From Azadirachta indica (lineage: Eukaryota; Streptophyta; Magnoliopsida; Sapindales; Meliaceae), in NCBI GenBank assembly GCA_022749755.1, contig CM040444.1, positions 8,559,009 through 8,623,008 on the forward strand: a stretch of DNA of 64,000 nucleotides, in the 5' to 3' direction. The notes under the pieces are model-generated. The model was not told where the DNA came from, did not search any database, and saw only the letters and a program-made list of their open reading frames with translations. The number at the start of each line of letters is the position of its first letter. Within the stretch, counting starts at the first letter, position 1. Position numbers and translations under genes: made by a program. This document shows, one piece after another, positions 36,706-49,900 of this stretch.

Positions 36706-37302
36706 GTGAGTTATTTTCTTGGATGCTGCGTAAGTTTCTTTTTGTTATATATCATGTATGTGAGGAGTTCTGATTTGTTCTTGGATATGAATATTTAATT
36801 TGTCTAATGAGACAAAGCCTGTCAGCCGCTTATGCATCTACTATTGTTATTGGACTGATTGGTGAATGTTTTGTGCTGAACACGTGGTGGGATTATTATT
36901 ATTTTTGACTGCGAAAGGTGGGGAATTAGCACGTAGTAATTTAACATTTATATATTGAAATTGCTTAGCTTAATAGCTAACATTTTGATTTCATGTTGTG
37001 TGTTCATTGAATACATCCCTTGGTCTGTAGAATCATGTAACCAGCTGTGCAAATAGTCAATCATATGGTGAAATGTGTAAGTAGTTGCAGTTGATACTGC
37101 CTTTGTAGTCGTGCTAGTTTTATAGGGGTGGCACTTGCAAAATAGGAATAATTTTTTAAACATAGCTATCAAAGAGCTCTCAAAATATCACAAATTAGGT
37201 ATCGCCACAACTAGTGTTATGTCGATTTTGGCCAACTTTTGAAATTTCTAGGTATAAAGTAGACTCAAATTGGATATTTTAAGCAAAAGTGCAACACGCG
37301 TG

Positions 37303-37333
<31 letters not shown>

Positions 37334-37794
37334 TACACCATTAAAGCTAAAATAATATACTTACATATTTTAATTCAAGGCCAGTAACTAATCATGTTAT
37401 TTAGTTATTGTCACCTCCATTTTTGTTTGTATAGATATATATAATTTGGGAATTTTATAATTATAAAGTAGACTCAATTTTTTTATTATAAATTTGTAGA
37501 ATTCACTCTACCCGGATTAAAAATAAAATAAAATCATGTTTGAGCACTGTATGAGCAGTATTTCTTAATTATTATTCACTAGCTTTATGTATATATTATA
37601 TATACTCTAATTATATTTTATTTGATTGATTCCTAATTCAAACTCTAACATCTTTATATTTATTAAAATTAAATAATCAAAATTTTTAATTTTATGAATT
37701 TACTGATCAAAAAGTTTTGCGTGAATTAATGTTAAAAAAAAACTCAATCTCACATGGCATAGTAAACAAAGCTAGGATTGAAATATTTTTTTTA
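36706..37794. other. Downstream spacer with CA/TA microsatellite
   Basis: 3' flank of the response-regulator pseudogene. A compound (CA)n(TA)n run lies at about 37303-37333. Nothing else recognised. Confidence 0.5.
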
Positions 37795-38200
37795 GATTTT
37801 TAAATTAAAATCAATTTTATTAAAATTATTCTCTAAAAAAGAAGAATTTTAAAAATAATTTTTTATTATTTAAATCAAAATACATTTTATTATAAGTCTT
37901 CTAGATATATATTTTAGAAGATGGTTTAAAAACTATTTTCTACTTTAAAAATTAAGGACAATCTTACTAAAACTGTTATCTAAATATGTTAAAAAAAAAG
38001 ATAATTTAAAAATTACTTTTCTATTTTCTAAAATCAAAGTCAGTTTATTAAAACTATTTTTTAAACATATATTTTAGAAGATTATTTACGAAAATCACTT
38101 TTATTTTTTAAAATCAAAGTCGGTTTATTAAAACTGTTCTCTAAACATATATTTTATAAGACGGTTTTTATTTTTTAGAATTAAAGTTAATTTTATTAAT
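37795..38200 (+). repeat. Diverged tandem array, period about 80 bp
   Basis: About five units recur with the pattern aaaatcaaagtcNgtttatt, then aaaactNttNtctaaacata, then tattttagaag, then a T/A-rich tail. The two most similar units begin near 38031 and 38118. Divergence increases towards the left end. No coding. Confidence 0.6.
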
Positions 38201-40596
38201 TGCATTACTAGCAACCTTCAACGATTCCACCATGCATGCATGCATTTTGATTATAAATAATACAAAATTTGTTTATTTATTCATTTAACAACTCAGTTTA
38301 ATTTGATGATATTATACTAGAAAATATGTGTGATAAATCAATTATGTAGTAAAGCATGTACAATGAAGGAAAAAATTGAAAATTTTAAGCAAAAGAAAGA
38401 ATCACAATGTAAAGATTAATATATTTTAAAAAGAATTTTAGTAAAAGAAATTTTATTCCACGATCAATCTTGTTCCTCCATAGTTAATCAAGTATTATGC
38501 TATTGATTTCATATTTAATCAATTAAATTATATTTCATTTTAAGATAATAACTATTTTTGATTATAGGACAATTCTCGATTCTCCTGTTTATTTGAGGCA
38601 ATACTCCATTAATCTCATGTTGTTTTCAAAATATCCCACATTTTTTTGTGTTATTTAGTAGGGTTAAGTATAATAACATGTGTGTTTCTAAATTTTAGAT
38701 TATTAATATAATTAGTCCTAATAATCCTAAAATTTCAAAAATACTTATAAAAATTTTTAATTTATTAAAAACAATGATTATACCTTTATATAATAGTGGT
38801 AAATTAAAAAATTATTTTTAACTTCTAATTAAAAATAAATATTAAAATAATAATATATTATTTTAAAAACACATTAAATATAAAACTAAAAAATCTTCTC
38901 AATTCATTATTGTTACATGCATAAATCTATCTATATGAATTAACAATTTAATATTAATTACCTATTACAATGGGTAGCAAATCTAAAATATACTTCAAAC
39001 TAAAAAAATTTGTGAAAATATAAAATATGTAATAATATGATATAAAATTATCATATCAATTTATATATGCAATAGTAATGATATGATATTTTTTATATGT
39101 TTAGTCAATATAAATTAATGTTTTTATATTAAATAATAAATAAAATATTATAAATTATTTTTTGAAGAAAAGATCACAATTTTAAATTTTTTAAATATGA
39201 TAAAGTTATTAAAATATTAAATAAAATTGAATGATCAGTTTTATAAATTTCAAAATAAATAAAATAATAATATTTTATTTATTTTATAAACTATAAAATT
39301 GATCATTCGATTTATGAATATCAAGTTAAAAAGAAATTTAAATTGTAAATAAATTATAAAAAAAAAATAATTTATAAATTTATATTTAATGTGTTATATA
39401 ATAATATTTATTATTATTTTAATATTTATTTTTAATTAAAAGTCAACAATAATTTTTTAATTAATTACTATTATATAAATACATAAACATTATTTTTATT
39501 AAGTCAAAAAATTTTATGGGTATTTTTGAAACTATTAAAACTAAATATGTTAATAATTTAAGACTTAGAGACTCACATGTTATTATATTTAAATCTGTCA
39601 ATTAACGTACGAGAGATTCCAGACATTTTTGAAGTAATAGGTGGGTAAAGGAATATTACCTCAACAACAGGGTGAAAACGAGAATTCTCCTTTTTATTAT
39701 TTATTTTCACAGGTTGGCAAGTTCAATTCATATAACTAATTTGATCTAAAGAGATGGTAGGACGTTAAATTATTGATTTCATATTTAATCAATTAATCAA
39801 ATTATGTTTTTGTAAAAGAATCCAGGATGTTATAAAAATGCTCTATTATGAAGAAATAGAGAAAGATATAGAGGTGAGGTAATTTAAGAGAAGAGATTCA
39901 TCTTATAAATATTCCATCTTCTACTTCTAAGAAAAATTGTTTGCTATTGTTTGCTCGAGAAATAGAGAAAACCCTGTGTTCTAGAGAAATGGAGAAAACC
40001 ATGTATATATGATGTAAACAATTATGCTAAAACACCTAAATTTTTATTTGCTATTGTTTATTATTTCTGCGCTTTTTGTTCAACATTTTGCAGTCACATG
40101 AGACATAACACATCACGTGGATTCCACTTTGTAATAACGACGAATAAATACATACATACAAGAATAAAATTCATGTAATATAAACATATGTACGCGTGCC
40201 GTGATGATCTTCAGAAAATATATATGAGCAATTGAACATAACACACAAATAAAAGCTGCTTAAAGTCTTAACTAAGGATAAATTGCATAATCCGCCAAAT
40301 CATTCCAAACCAGAGTCTTTACGTACATACTCTCCCAAATGCATAATCCTTATTATACATATTTTCCCAAGTAAATAACATAGGCTTTACATACTCTTAT
40401 TATGCATAATCCCTTATTATGCATTATCTTTTTCTTCATCAAGATTGCATTATTAGACAAAAAGACTACCGTATTAGTTATATTCTCGAACAAAATCTTG
40501 TGTTTCTACAGGCTGAGCTGCCTCAGAGAAGAATGTGGCTGGATTGTATATATAGAGTTTAAGGTCAGCTGCTAACTTCTATAAATGACGGCCTCT
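38201..40596. other. A+T-rich spacer, no gene seen
   Basis: No recognisable coding, RNA gene or transposon end. A gagaaatNgagaaaaccNtgt block is repeated at 39957 and 39982. Confidence 0.5.
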
Positions 40597-41032
40597 TCAT
40601 AAAATCAATCTATGGCCAATTACGGAATCTTTTTTTTGTTGTAAATTATCGAATTTATCAAAAAATAACGAAGCAAAATGGCGTATTCCAACTTCCATGA
40701 GATGCGAAAGTGGCCTGTTTATTGGCATGATATAGTACAAAAGAATATCATTGAAAAATGGGAAAAGATCACTAGCAACACTAGAGTATAACTCTGACAG
40801 TTTTTCTCTACCTTGTGACCCTTGTAGCTGCTCAATACATCTTATGTCCATCTCTGATGCTTGAAGAGTCTGACGCATGGCGTACACATACCATGAAGAT
40901 ATCAAGTACGAGATGAAAAAAAGACTTATTTCCAAGACAAATGAATTTCGGCAGTTTGTGCTTGAACAAGATATTGACAGATCATATAAAATGCACGAAA
41001 TAGCAAAGATCTCTCCATCAGCTTTATTTTAT
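40597..41032 (-). CDS. Unidentified open frame, possibly an exon fragment
   Basis: The minus strand is open from about 41032 to a TGA-free end at 40597. The first Met is at 40935, giving 112 residues, but the frame continues upstream without one. The sequence is non-repetitive and mixed in composition (YAMRQTLQASEMDIRCIEQL, EKLSELYSSVASDLFPFFND, HFASLFFDKFDNLQ), more protein-like than its surroundings. I do not recognise the family. No clear start context or splice partner was found. It may be a remnant exon; an artefact is also possible. Confidence 0.25.
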
Positions 41033-41271
41033 TGATTTTAGCTAGCTAAGCAATTGCAATTACTTTGAATCCGAGGATAATTGTAATTATGAGAAAAAGT
41101 GGGAAATGATAAGTGAAGTGTGGGTGGAAATCTTGGCATACGCAACATGTCGTAGTGCATGGAATGCACATGGACAATATATTAGAAGTGCTTAAGAGCT
41201 AATCACTCATGTTCTTATGGCGCCTTTTGGTTCACAATATGGGCTTATTCCTAAGGAGTACTCTTATCTTA

Positions 41272-44200
41272 TGTTAGAAATGGATTTGGGTGGAACTTAA
41301 CCCAAAAGTTAACTTAAGGGACGAGGGTGCCTAGTCGATATATAAGGGAGATAGTAGCCTAATGTGATGGCGATGTGGGACGGCTAACACCCTCCCGTAC
41401 GTGAAGGGTGGATCAGATGCGTGAGAGAGCAAAGAAACAAAGGAACAAGAATGCCACCATCGTCAAAGTGTCTGGCTCTGATACCATGTGAAGAATCAAT
41501 TCGTATTTCTTGAATCAATTGATGTACAAAGGGGCCTTTCTATAGGCTTTATAAGACGATATAAAAGGAAATAAATATTACATATTAATGCACAACGTTT
41601 AAGGAAAGAAATCAAAATATATAAAGAGAAATGAATCATGATAAATAAAGAAAGTATAATAATATTGATTATTTAAATCAAAGAAAAAATCATGTCCTTG
41701 ATTAAATAATCAATTATCATTAACAGCCCCCTCAAGCTCAAGATAACTCAAGATGGCTTAATAAAAGTTATCTTGAGTTTAGACACCAAATCTTGAAAAC
41801 GACCAAAATGATGACTTTTGGTGAATATATCTACTAGTTGGTTCGAAGAGGAGATTGAATGAAGAGTAATAGTGCCTTGAGTGCTATGTTGATGAATGAA
41901 ATGACAATCAACTTCAATATATTTGGTGCGCTCATGAAAGACATCATTGTGAGCAATTTGAATAGCACTACTATTATCACATGCAAAAGCAGTGGGACCA
42001 AAGTGATGAACACCCATATCACTGAGAAGCCAACGAATCCAAGTAATCTCTTGAGTAGTATCTATAAGAGCACATTATTTTGCCTCCATACTAGATCGGG
42101 CAACAACAGTTTGCTTCTTGCGACACTAAGAGATAAGAGAATCACCTAGAAAACTACAAAAACCGGTGGTAGAGTGTTGGTTAGTAGGATCACCAGTCCA
42201 GTCTGCATCAGAAAAGGCACGTAACTCTAGAGATGAATGAGTAAGAAAATGAAGCCCATGAAACAGAGTGCCCTTAATGTAGCCAAGAATATGAAGAACA
42301 GCCGCATAATGAGGAAAGCGGAGAGCAGACATGTACTGATTGACAATATGAATAGCATGAGAGATATCAGGTCGTGTAACCGTGAGATAAACTAAACTAC
42401 CAACTAGTTGTCTATAGAGGGTGGCATCTTCAAATGGAACCCCGTCAAAGGGTGTGAGTTTGGTACTAGGCTCTATTGAAGCAAAGGCGATTTTACTATC
42501 AGTCAAACCATCTGGAGCAAGGAGATCTGATGCATACTTGGCCTGAGAAAGATAGTGGCCATTAGAGTCAGAAAGTACCTCCAAACCAAGAAAGTAGTTA
42601 AGATGACCAAGATCTTTCATCTCAAAATGTTGTTGAAGGGAGGCCTTGAGAGTAGATATTCCATCAACATCATCACCAGTAATGATCATATCATCCACAC
42701 AAAGTAAGAGAAGAATACAACCACGATTGGTTTGCAAATAAAGAGAGCGGTATCATAAGAACTGGAACAAAAGCCTAGTTGCTGAATAATGGTGCTAAAC
42801 TTGGCAAACCAAGCTTGAGGAGCTTGTTTGAGACCATACAAGGCACGATGAAGTTTTGTAGACTTTGAGTGATGGATGGAAATATCCTGAGGAGGCTATA
42901 AACATCTTTAGTAAGATCACCATTAAGGAAGACATTTTTAACTCCATTTGAAGCAGTGTCCGTCGGCGTATAGTAGCTATTGCTAAAAGACTTCGTACAA
43001 GGTTATACAAGCAATAGGAACAAAGGTTTCTTCATAGTTAATACCATACTCCTGATTGAATCCTTTAACAACTAGTCTGGCTTTATACCATTCAATAGAG
43101 CCATCAGCTTTAATCGTGATTTTGTAAACCTATTTGTAGCCAATTACTGATTTTTTAGGTGGGAGATCAACCAAGTCCCATGTATGTGATTTTTTAAGAG
43201 TTTGTAATTCTTTTGCCATTGTTTGCTGCCATTTTATGTTCCTAGAAGACTACATGTCTAGATATACGGAGTCGATTGGACAAAGGATCCCAACACATAT
43301 AACCTTTGTGTTCAATGCCATATCCCAGAAAACAACATAAATGAGCTCGAGGTTCTCATTTGGTATACTTATGAGACTGGAGAAAGATAAAATAGGTACA
43401 ACTAAAAACTTTAAGAAGATTTTAGTTAGAAGGAGTCCTATATAATTGCTTATAGGGGAATTGATTACCAATTATTAGGGAAGGTAGACGATTGATGATG
43501 TAAGTAGCTATAAAAGCAGCTTCTCTCCAAAAATGTTCTGGACAAGAGGCAGAAATGAGAAGAGCATGAATAGTTTCAAGGATATGTCTTTGTTTGCGTT
43601 CCACCCAACCATTTTATTGGGATGTGCCAAGACATGAACGCTGACAAAGAGTCCCATTAGTTTGCAAGAGAGTTAAAAACTCAGAATCTTTGTATTCCAT
43701 AGCATTATCAGTATGAAAAGATTTAATAGAACAAGAAAATTATGTTTGAATCATTTAAACAAAATCACGATAGATTTTAGACAACTCTGATTTGTGCTTC
43801 ATAAGATATATCGAAGTATATCATGAATAATCATCAATAAATACCAAAATACTTGGCGTCGCCCATAGTTGCATTAAAGAAAGGCCCCCAAATATCAGAA
43901 TAGATGAGATCAAATGGAGAAGTAGAAATAGAGTCACTATTATTAAAAGGTAAAGCAGTAGATTTTGCTAATTGACAAGAGACACAATTTATTTAATCGT
44001 GGGATACAGTACCTAGAATACAACTAGAAACTAGTGAATGAAGGCGACTGAGTGAAATATTCCCTAGGCAAGAGTGCCACAGACTCAAGGAAGAGACAGA
44101 AGTTGTGGAGGCAACAAGTAAAGGACTAGAGTGACATATGGATGGCAGATGAAGACTGATAAGTTTAAACAAACGTCTAACTTTATGGCCTATCTCAAGC

Positions 44201-46076
44201 GTCTGACCTGTCTTCGGATCTTGTACACGACAACCAGAAGTAGTGAAAAGAAAATAAAGACCAAGATCACATAATTGACCAACAGATAAAAGATTGAGAG
44301 TAAGATGGGGAATTAGGAAAGTGTCACGTAAAAAGAGATTAGATAAGGTGATTTAGCCTAAGTGACGAACATGCATAATAGACATATTTGCCGTTTGAAT
44401 GGTAGGAAAAATGTTAAACAGGAGATTTAGAAGGGAAAAGAGTAAAGTCAGCAGTCATATGATTACAACATGCAAAGTCGAAGTACCAAGAGGATCTACT
44501 CGAAGGAATTGAAGAAGTTGAAATAGGAGGATTACCAGACTTTTGTAAAAGTTACTGAAGGAGAAATGCAAGATCATTGGTGGTAAGAGATGATGAGGTA
44601 GGACAGTCATTGGTGTTATCAGTAATAGTAGCAAACAGTGGTGAAGGATGCTTTGGTCTTCCTTTATTTGGACAATCTAGCGAAAAATGTTAAAGACCAA
44701 CTTTGTAACAAACTTTGCACTTTCAGATGGGACAATTGAGTATCCAATGACCAGTCTTATGGTAATAATTGCAACTAACTGGAGAGACAGGCTGAGAAGC
44801 TGAAGTTGTAGCCAGAGCAGTATCAGGTCGAGGTAGTTGTAGAGGAGTACAGCCTAGTTTCTTCGGAGACAAGCATTTCAATAGCTTCGTCAAGAGTAGA
44901 CAAAGGTTTTTGATGAAGAAGGGAAGTTCTAGTAGGCTTAAAAATTTCTCATAAGGCCATAAGAAACATTATTAACCTTTGCTGATCTTTATAAGTGGTA
45001 AATCTTGCTGCATTCTCAGAAGTTTTCCACTTAAGTTCTAAAAGTGATAGCTGGCCCCATAAAAACTGCATCTGTGAGTGAAAATCAAAGATACACTAGC
45101 TAGGCTCTTGGCACATCTGATGGAGCTTGCATAGAATCTGATACTGGTGTGATAGATCAGTGGCAGTATATCAATGAGCAAGGAAATCCCACAGTGCTTT
45201 GGTTATCTCAAATCTTCCAAATTGTAGATGGATAGAGGGGACAGAAGTATTATAGAACCATGTAATAATTTGATGGTTTTTACTATCCCATTCTTCCAAA
45301 TGGTTAGTAAACTATTCATTAGTGTCGTTATCGGTTTTGATAGGTTCGATAATATAGCCAGTGACATATTGCCAAAAACGACGTCCTTTAAGGAAACTAG
45401 ATATTGCTTGAGCCTATAGTATATAATTATGCCCATCTAACTAGATATGAATAGGGTGAGATACATCTAATCTGTCCATGATTACAGAGAAACAGTGACG
45501 AAAAAATTGCCAGAAATAGTCCAGTTGAAGAAAACAATTCGGACTTTGGTTCACCCATGATAATAGATGGTCAAAAACAGGAAATTAAGTTCACAGGCAA
45601 GTTGAGTGATTGATTCTGAGGCAAATGGAGGTGGCAATGACAAATCACTTATTGGTGAACAGCGAATTAAAAGGAGGCGGATTCGGATTTGACCCGAGTT
45701 TGACCGTAATAGAGGATGATCAAAAACGATAAATGGAGACCACGATAGAATGGCCGACTCGTTCTCAGTCAATTGGAGGTGGCGGTGACGACTGATTCGC
45801 CATTAATTGGCTGGATTGGGGTATGGCAAAAACGGAAAAATGGGTTTCTTGGTATGGACGAATGGCGGCACGTGTGGAGTAACAACTGTCACCAATGGAC
45901 TGGCCGGCGAATTCTAAAGCGGAAATTGAAAACTAAGCCAAATTTGGCTCTAATACCATGTTAGAAATAGATTTGGATAGAACTCAACGCAAAAGCTAGC
46001 TCAAGGGATGAGGGTGCCTAATCTATATATAAGGGAGATAGCAGTCTAGTACGATGGCGATGTGGGATAGTTAACA
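41272..46076 (-). mobile_element. Composite copia-type retroelement with two LTR families
   Basis: Minus-strand order: a short LTR (45959-46076, 118 bp, TGTTAAC..TCTAACA), a primer site (tggtattagagcc, 45946-45958), a copia gag-pol region, a polypurine tract (gagggggc, near 41726-41735), a second, unrelated 239-bp LTR (41487-41725, TGTTAATG..TTCACA), another primer site (tggtatcagagcc, 41474-41486), about 84 bp of non-coding sequence, a polypurine tract (cgggaggg), and a second copy of the short LTR (41272-41389, 118 bp). The two short LTRs differ at about 20 of 118 positions, mostly transitions. The outer flanks tctta and tttta could be a 5-bp target duplication with one mismatch. The outer pair resembles a TRIM-type miniature element with a copia genome inside it. 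Confidence 0.75.
41748..45560 (-). pseudogene. Ty1/copia gag-pol, degenerate
   Basis: Domains in minus-strand order: gag (near 45480-45150: LDGHNYIL, stop for Trp, then W-DSKNHQIITWFYN, VPSIHLQFGRFE). A zinc-knuckle-like C..C..H..C follows near 44690-44740. The integrase HHCC zinc region lies near 44070-43960 (INCVSCQLAKS). The integrase core has TDNAMEYKDSEF and GWVERKQRHILE (43700-43590). Reverse transcriptase follows ([23 protein letters not shown] near 43090-43010; LLLCVDDMIITG near 42700, with Cys for the usual Tyr of YVDD; DLGHLNYFLGLEV). The RNase H/tail region has SDADWTGDP near 42220 and CDNSSAIQIAHNDVFHERTKYIEVDCHFI near 41900. Several stops and frameshifts make it inactive. The 42126-42737 stretch is the longest open piece. 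Confidence 0.9.
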
Positions 46077-46416
46077 TTTTAAATAAGAAATTTACTTATT
46101 GTAATGATCCTTAACTTCTTGTACTTGATTAGTAACTATTTCTCGTGGTTTTTATTCTACATTGTTTTAGGGTCATTTTACTCTATCTACGCTCGTTCAA
46201 ATGAATAAGTGCCTCTCTTAACCGAATATGTAGTTTTGTTTGCGCGCTCAATCACGCTTTATGTTAACATTAGGATTGATAATTGACTTATTCAAACTAG
46301 CGCCTGGCACTAGCAGCAAATCATCTGCTTATTAACAGCACAAAAGGAAAACACTACATTTTGAAATTGAACAACACCGGTGGCCAAAGTATTTTGAAAG
46401 CATTCAAATTTTTAGC
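46077..46416. other. Spacer and 3' flank of the LysM gene
   Basis: No separate feature seen. It probably includes the 3' untranslated region of the minus-strand LysM gene that ends at 46417. Confidence 0.4.
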
Positions 46417-46846
46417 TTAAGCTGAGCCAGCAACACAGACCCATTGACCAACGAAGAGAGCATCACAGTTGAGATTTGGGTTGATTGAATTGAAGAACTC
46501 AGTGGTCAAGTCGAACTGTTGCGTAATTTGAGAGCAAGTATTTCCTTCTTGCACTCCAAACACTGAATCACATTGAGGGCCGGACTTGGCAAACCCAGCT
46601 GCATATATAATTCAATTATAGACCATAATTTAGTAATAAGGCACACAATGCAGAAATATATCTGCAGCTAATCCCTCTATCAGTCAAATTTTGATATAAT
46701 TATAGATTGTAGGAGTTTGTATACGTAGTAGTATTCATATTGAAACACTTACTAGCGAATGTGCGGCCTTCAGCAAGAGACAGAGCAAGGAGAAGAGCAA
46801 GAATCAAAGCCAAATTGAGAAACACAGAGGTTTTGGTGTTGACCAT
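46417..46846 (-). CDS. Small secreted LysM-domain protein
   Basis: Two exons: 46846-46753 and 46598-46417, joined by an intron with GTAAG donor and TGCAG acceptor. The product is 91 residues. Residues 1 to about 26 form a signal peptide (MVNTKTSVFLNLALILALLLALSLAEGRTFA). The mature part is one LysM module with the plant pattern CDSVFGVQEGNTC, FDLTTEFFNSINPNLNC and LFVGQWVCV, including four Cys expected to form disulfides. LysM modules bind N-acetylglucosamine polymers such as chitin or peptidoglycan. A secreted single-module protein would act in the apoplast, perhaps in defence or symbiosis, but no specific role is shown. The second Met of the open frame was chosen because it starts the signal peptide. 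No lesions seen. Confidence 0.9.
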
Positions 46847-46924
46847 GTTGGATTTGCTCTGGTAATTGTTCTTTTTTTTTTTCCCCGTAGTCTGTGTTGT
46901 CAATTCGTTGAAACCCTTAACCTC

Positions 46925-46932
46925 TATTTATA
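46925..46932 (-). promoter_or_regulatory. TATA box of the LysM gene
   Basis: On the minus strand TATAAATA lies about 80 bases upstream of the start codon, a normal plant spacing that leaves a leader of about 50 bases. Confidence 0.65.
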
Positions 46933-49900
46933 GCAAAAGCATCATAGAAAAGACAAAAGAAACCGTTTATATATTCCAATTATATATACACGTTAGACGC
47001 CGGCTTTGAAATATTATTTCTTTTTATGTAATCTTAAGTTTGTAAACTAATGTAATAAACTAATAAATAACTGGCGGAATTCACAAAAAGATAGCAACGG
47101 AGTGTCAACATCAAATGTTAATTCTTCCAGAGAGATTGATTTCAAGACGAAATTAAAATATTTTGCTTTCCCATTACGAGCTGCTGGCTACGTTTACAAT
47201 GAAAAATAAAGAAGGGATAAAAAGATCTCATATTTGGGTTTCTATCTGTCTTGTAGTTTAATGCATAATCTTGAATCTCTCGAGGCTAAATTTGTGCCCA
47301 GCAGTTAAGTACATTACCCTTCTGAGAGACGCTCTCAGTCTTGTTAATTGTCTTTAAATGCTATTTTTAAAGTCTTCACCTCCTAAGTTTTTGAGTCTAT
47401 TTGTATCTAAGGTCTCCTATTCACTTTTATATTGATTAATTTTTATTTGGATATATCTTGAGAGTTTCAGTTTCTATCTTAACTTCTTTTTTTTTTTAAT
47501 AATTTATCTTATATTTCATGCTTATTTTCAATACAACTACTCATATTTATGGGAAAATCTTAAATTGTATTATACGAATAAATAATCATTAATGTAATTT
47601 TAAAAAAGTTTTCAATGAGAGTAAAAGAGTTTATCTACCAAACAATTATTGAATATAAATTTAATTAGTACATATGCAAGTTAATCATCTAGCAAACTAT
47701 AACTTAAACACTTTATGGTTAAAATTAAGATTTATTTTTATTTGTAATTATTTATAAATATTATCTTGGTTATTTCTATTTTTAATGCTTTTATTTATGA
47801 CAATAAATTCTTGAATATATTGATGCTTTAGTACTTAATAAAATTTTAAAAAATAAATTAAATTATATTTATAAAACAAAATTAGTAGTTAATTTTATTA
47901 TTATATAACCACTTTTAACTAGAGGATATTTTTGCCCAAAAAATATAATTAATTTCTTTTCATCAACCATTTCTTGTTTAAACCAAATAAATGAATAATA
48001 TTCATTTTTCATTTCCTTCCTATTCCTTTACTTTTCTTCTTCTTTTTCTCATTCCTTTTCATTATTCAAATCAAATATAACCTTATAGTCCACCATTGAT
48101 TTAATCAAAGATATACAATTCAATAAAATTTAGAAGCAGACAATTACTAGCTAAAATATTAAACATAGAAACATAATTCAAAATTTAAGAAGTTACTATA
48201 TAAAGGGTATTGGAAGTGGACGTTAGGATTGTTGACGAGAGCAAATTTGGCAAATTTCTCCAAATCTATATTTGACCTATCCTTGGTGAATTAAAGTTTT
48301 ATCAATTTAATCTAATCATCATAGGATGGAAACTAATTGGAGCTGATAATAAAAGATAATTCATCTCCTCCAATTGTCATTAATGAAAAGTTTCACTAAG
48401 TCTTATTCTTGACTCTTGAAAAAGAAGAGATTAAGAAGAGATTAAGAAGAAAAGAGACTAGTTGAGTGTGCATGTAGACTTTAAAATAATTTTCTCTATT
48501 TAAAAATATTATTATATTACTTTTGACAAACTAAATTGCAGTTGATTGGTTGCAAATCCGGCATTCCGATTAACTATGAGTACATGTCAAAATTTTTAAT
48601 TCATTTCAATCCCTTGGTCCATCAAATCCACCAAAAAAACAAATCGAATCAAATCAAATTCCTTAAGTTGGTTGCATTAGATTTTGAACACCCTAATGAA
48701 TATTGTGAAATAGAATGATTACATATTAAATAATATTAAAATTTTGTTATCAAATTCGTGGCATTCAAAAAAAGGTATTAGTTTGCTAAATACTTTAGTT
48801 ATTATATATATTTCGGTGTATCTACTTCGCTTTAATTTCTGTTTTCAAAGTCTAGTTTTCATCTTAACGTTTAACTTTAAACAGATGGCAATAAATATTT
48901 TGTAGCTTGCATTGGACTTAAAATATAAGAATTATTTCAAAGTATGATTAACATATTTAGAAAAAAGGAAATAACGGGTTTCTATAATATTGCCAAAATC
49001 TATATATTTTAGTTTTAGTACTTTAAAAATTACATATTTAACTCACATTTAGGACTAGTTTGGAATTGCTATATAGATTCTAAAATAATTTGCTTCTGCT
49101 ATGTTTTAGAAATAATCAGCTTTAAAGAAGAGTTTAGTGTTTAGTAAATTTGATATTTAAAAATACTGTGAATATGAAAACACTTTATTAGCATTTAACA
49201 AATTAAGCTATTAAAAACTTATATTGAATATTATTTGTTGATATATATATATATATATGTAATATAATATAAAATAATATAACAAATCAAAAGACATTAA
49301 AATAAATCAATAGGTAATGAAATACTAACCTTAATGATAGTTGTGGAGCAACGGTGCTTAAAGTAAAAAAGTATATTTTGAAAGAATAAAGTTTTACGTG
49401 TAAGAAAACAAAAGAATAAAATTTACGTAAAGGAAACAAATAAAATAAAAAATTTAAATACTAAATTTTTGTTAAGGATAATTTTGGGTTTATAAAATTT
49501 AAGTAGGGATATAAATGAAATTATAATTGTAAATAAAATAACTTTTCAAAATCAAAATTTGAAAAGTAGATAAAGACCTACTTCTCAAAGTCTATTACAA
49601 GATAATAGATTTTAAATAAAAGTAATTTTAAAAAAAATTTATCAAACGCCTAAAATTGATTTGGATAATTAAAAATCACTTTTAAGTTTTCCACATGCTA
49701 GTACCAAACGGGCTCTCAATGTTAGTAATATGTTCAAAATAAACTGTTATTACTATCATTAACTTTGAATTTATAGATTTATGCAGCGGTATAAGTCAAT
49801 ATTTAATTTGAACATAACTTATTTAATAGAAGCGTTAAATGAATAATTTTTAAATTATTTTAATTAAAATGTATATTAACTATATTTTAGAGAGCTAAGA

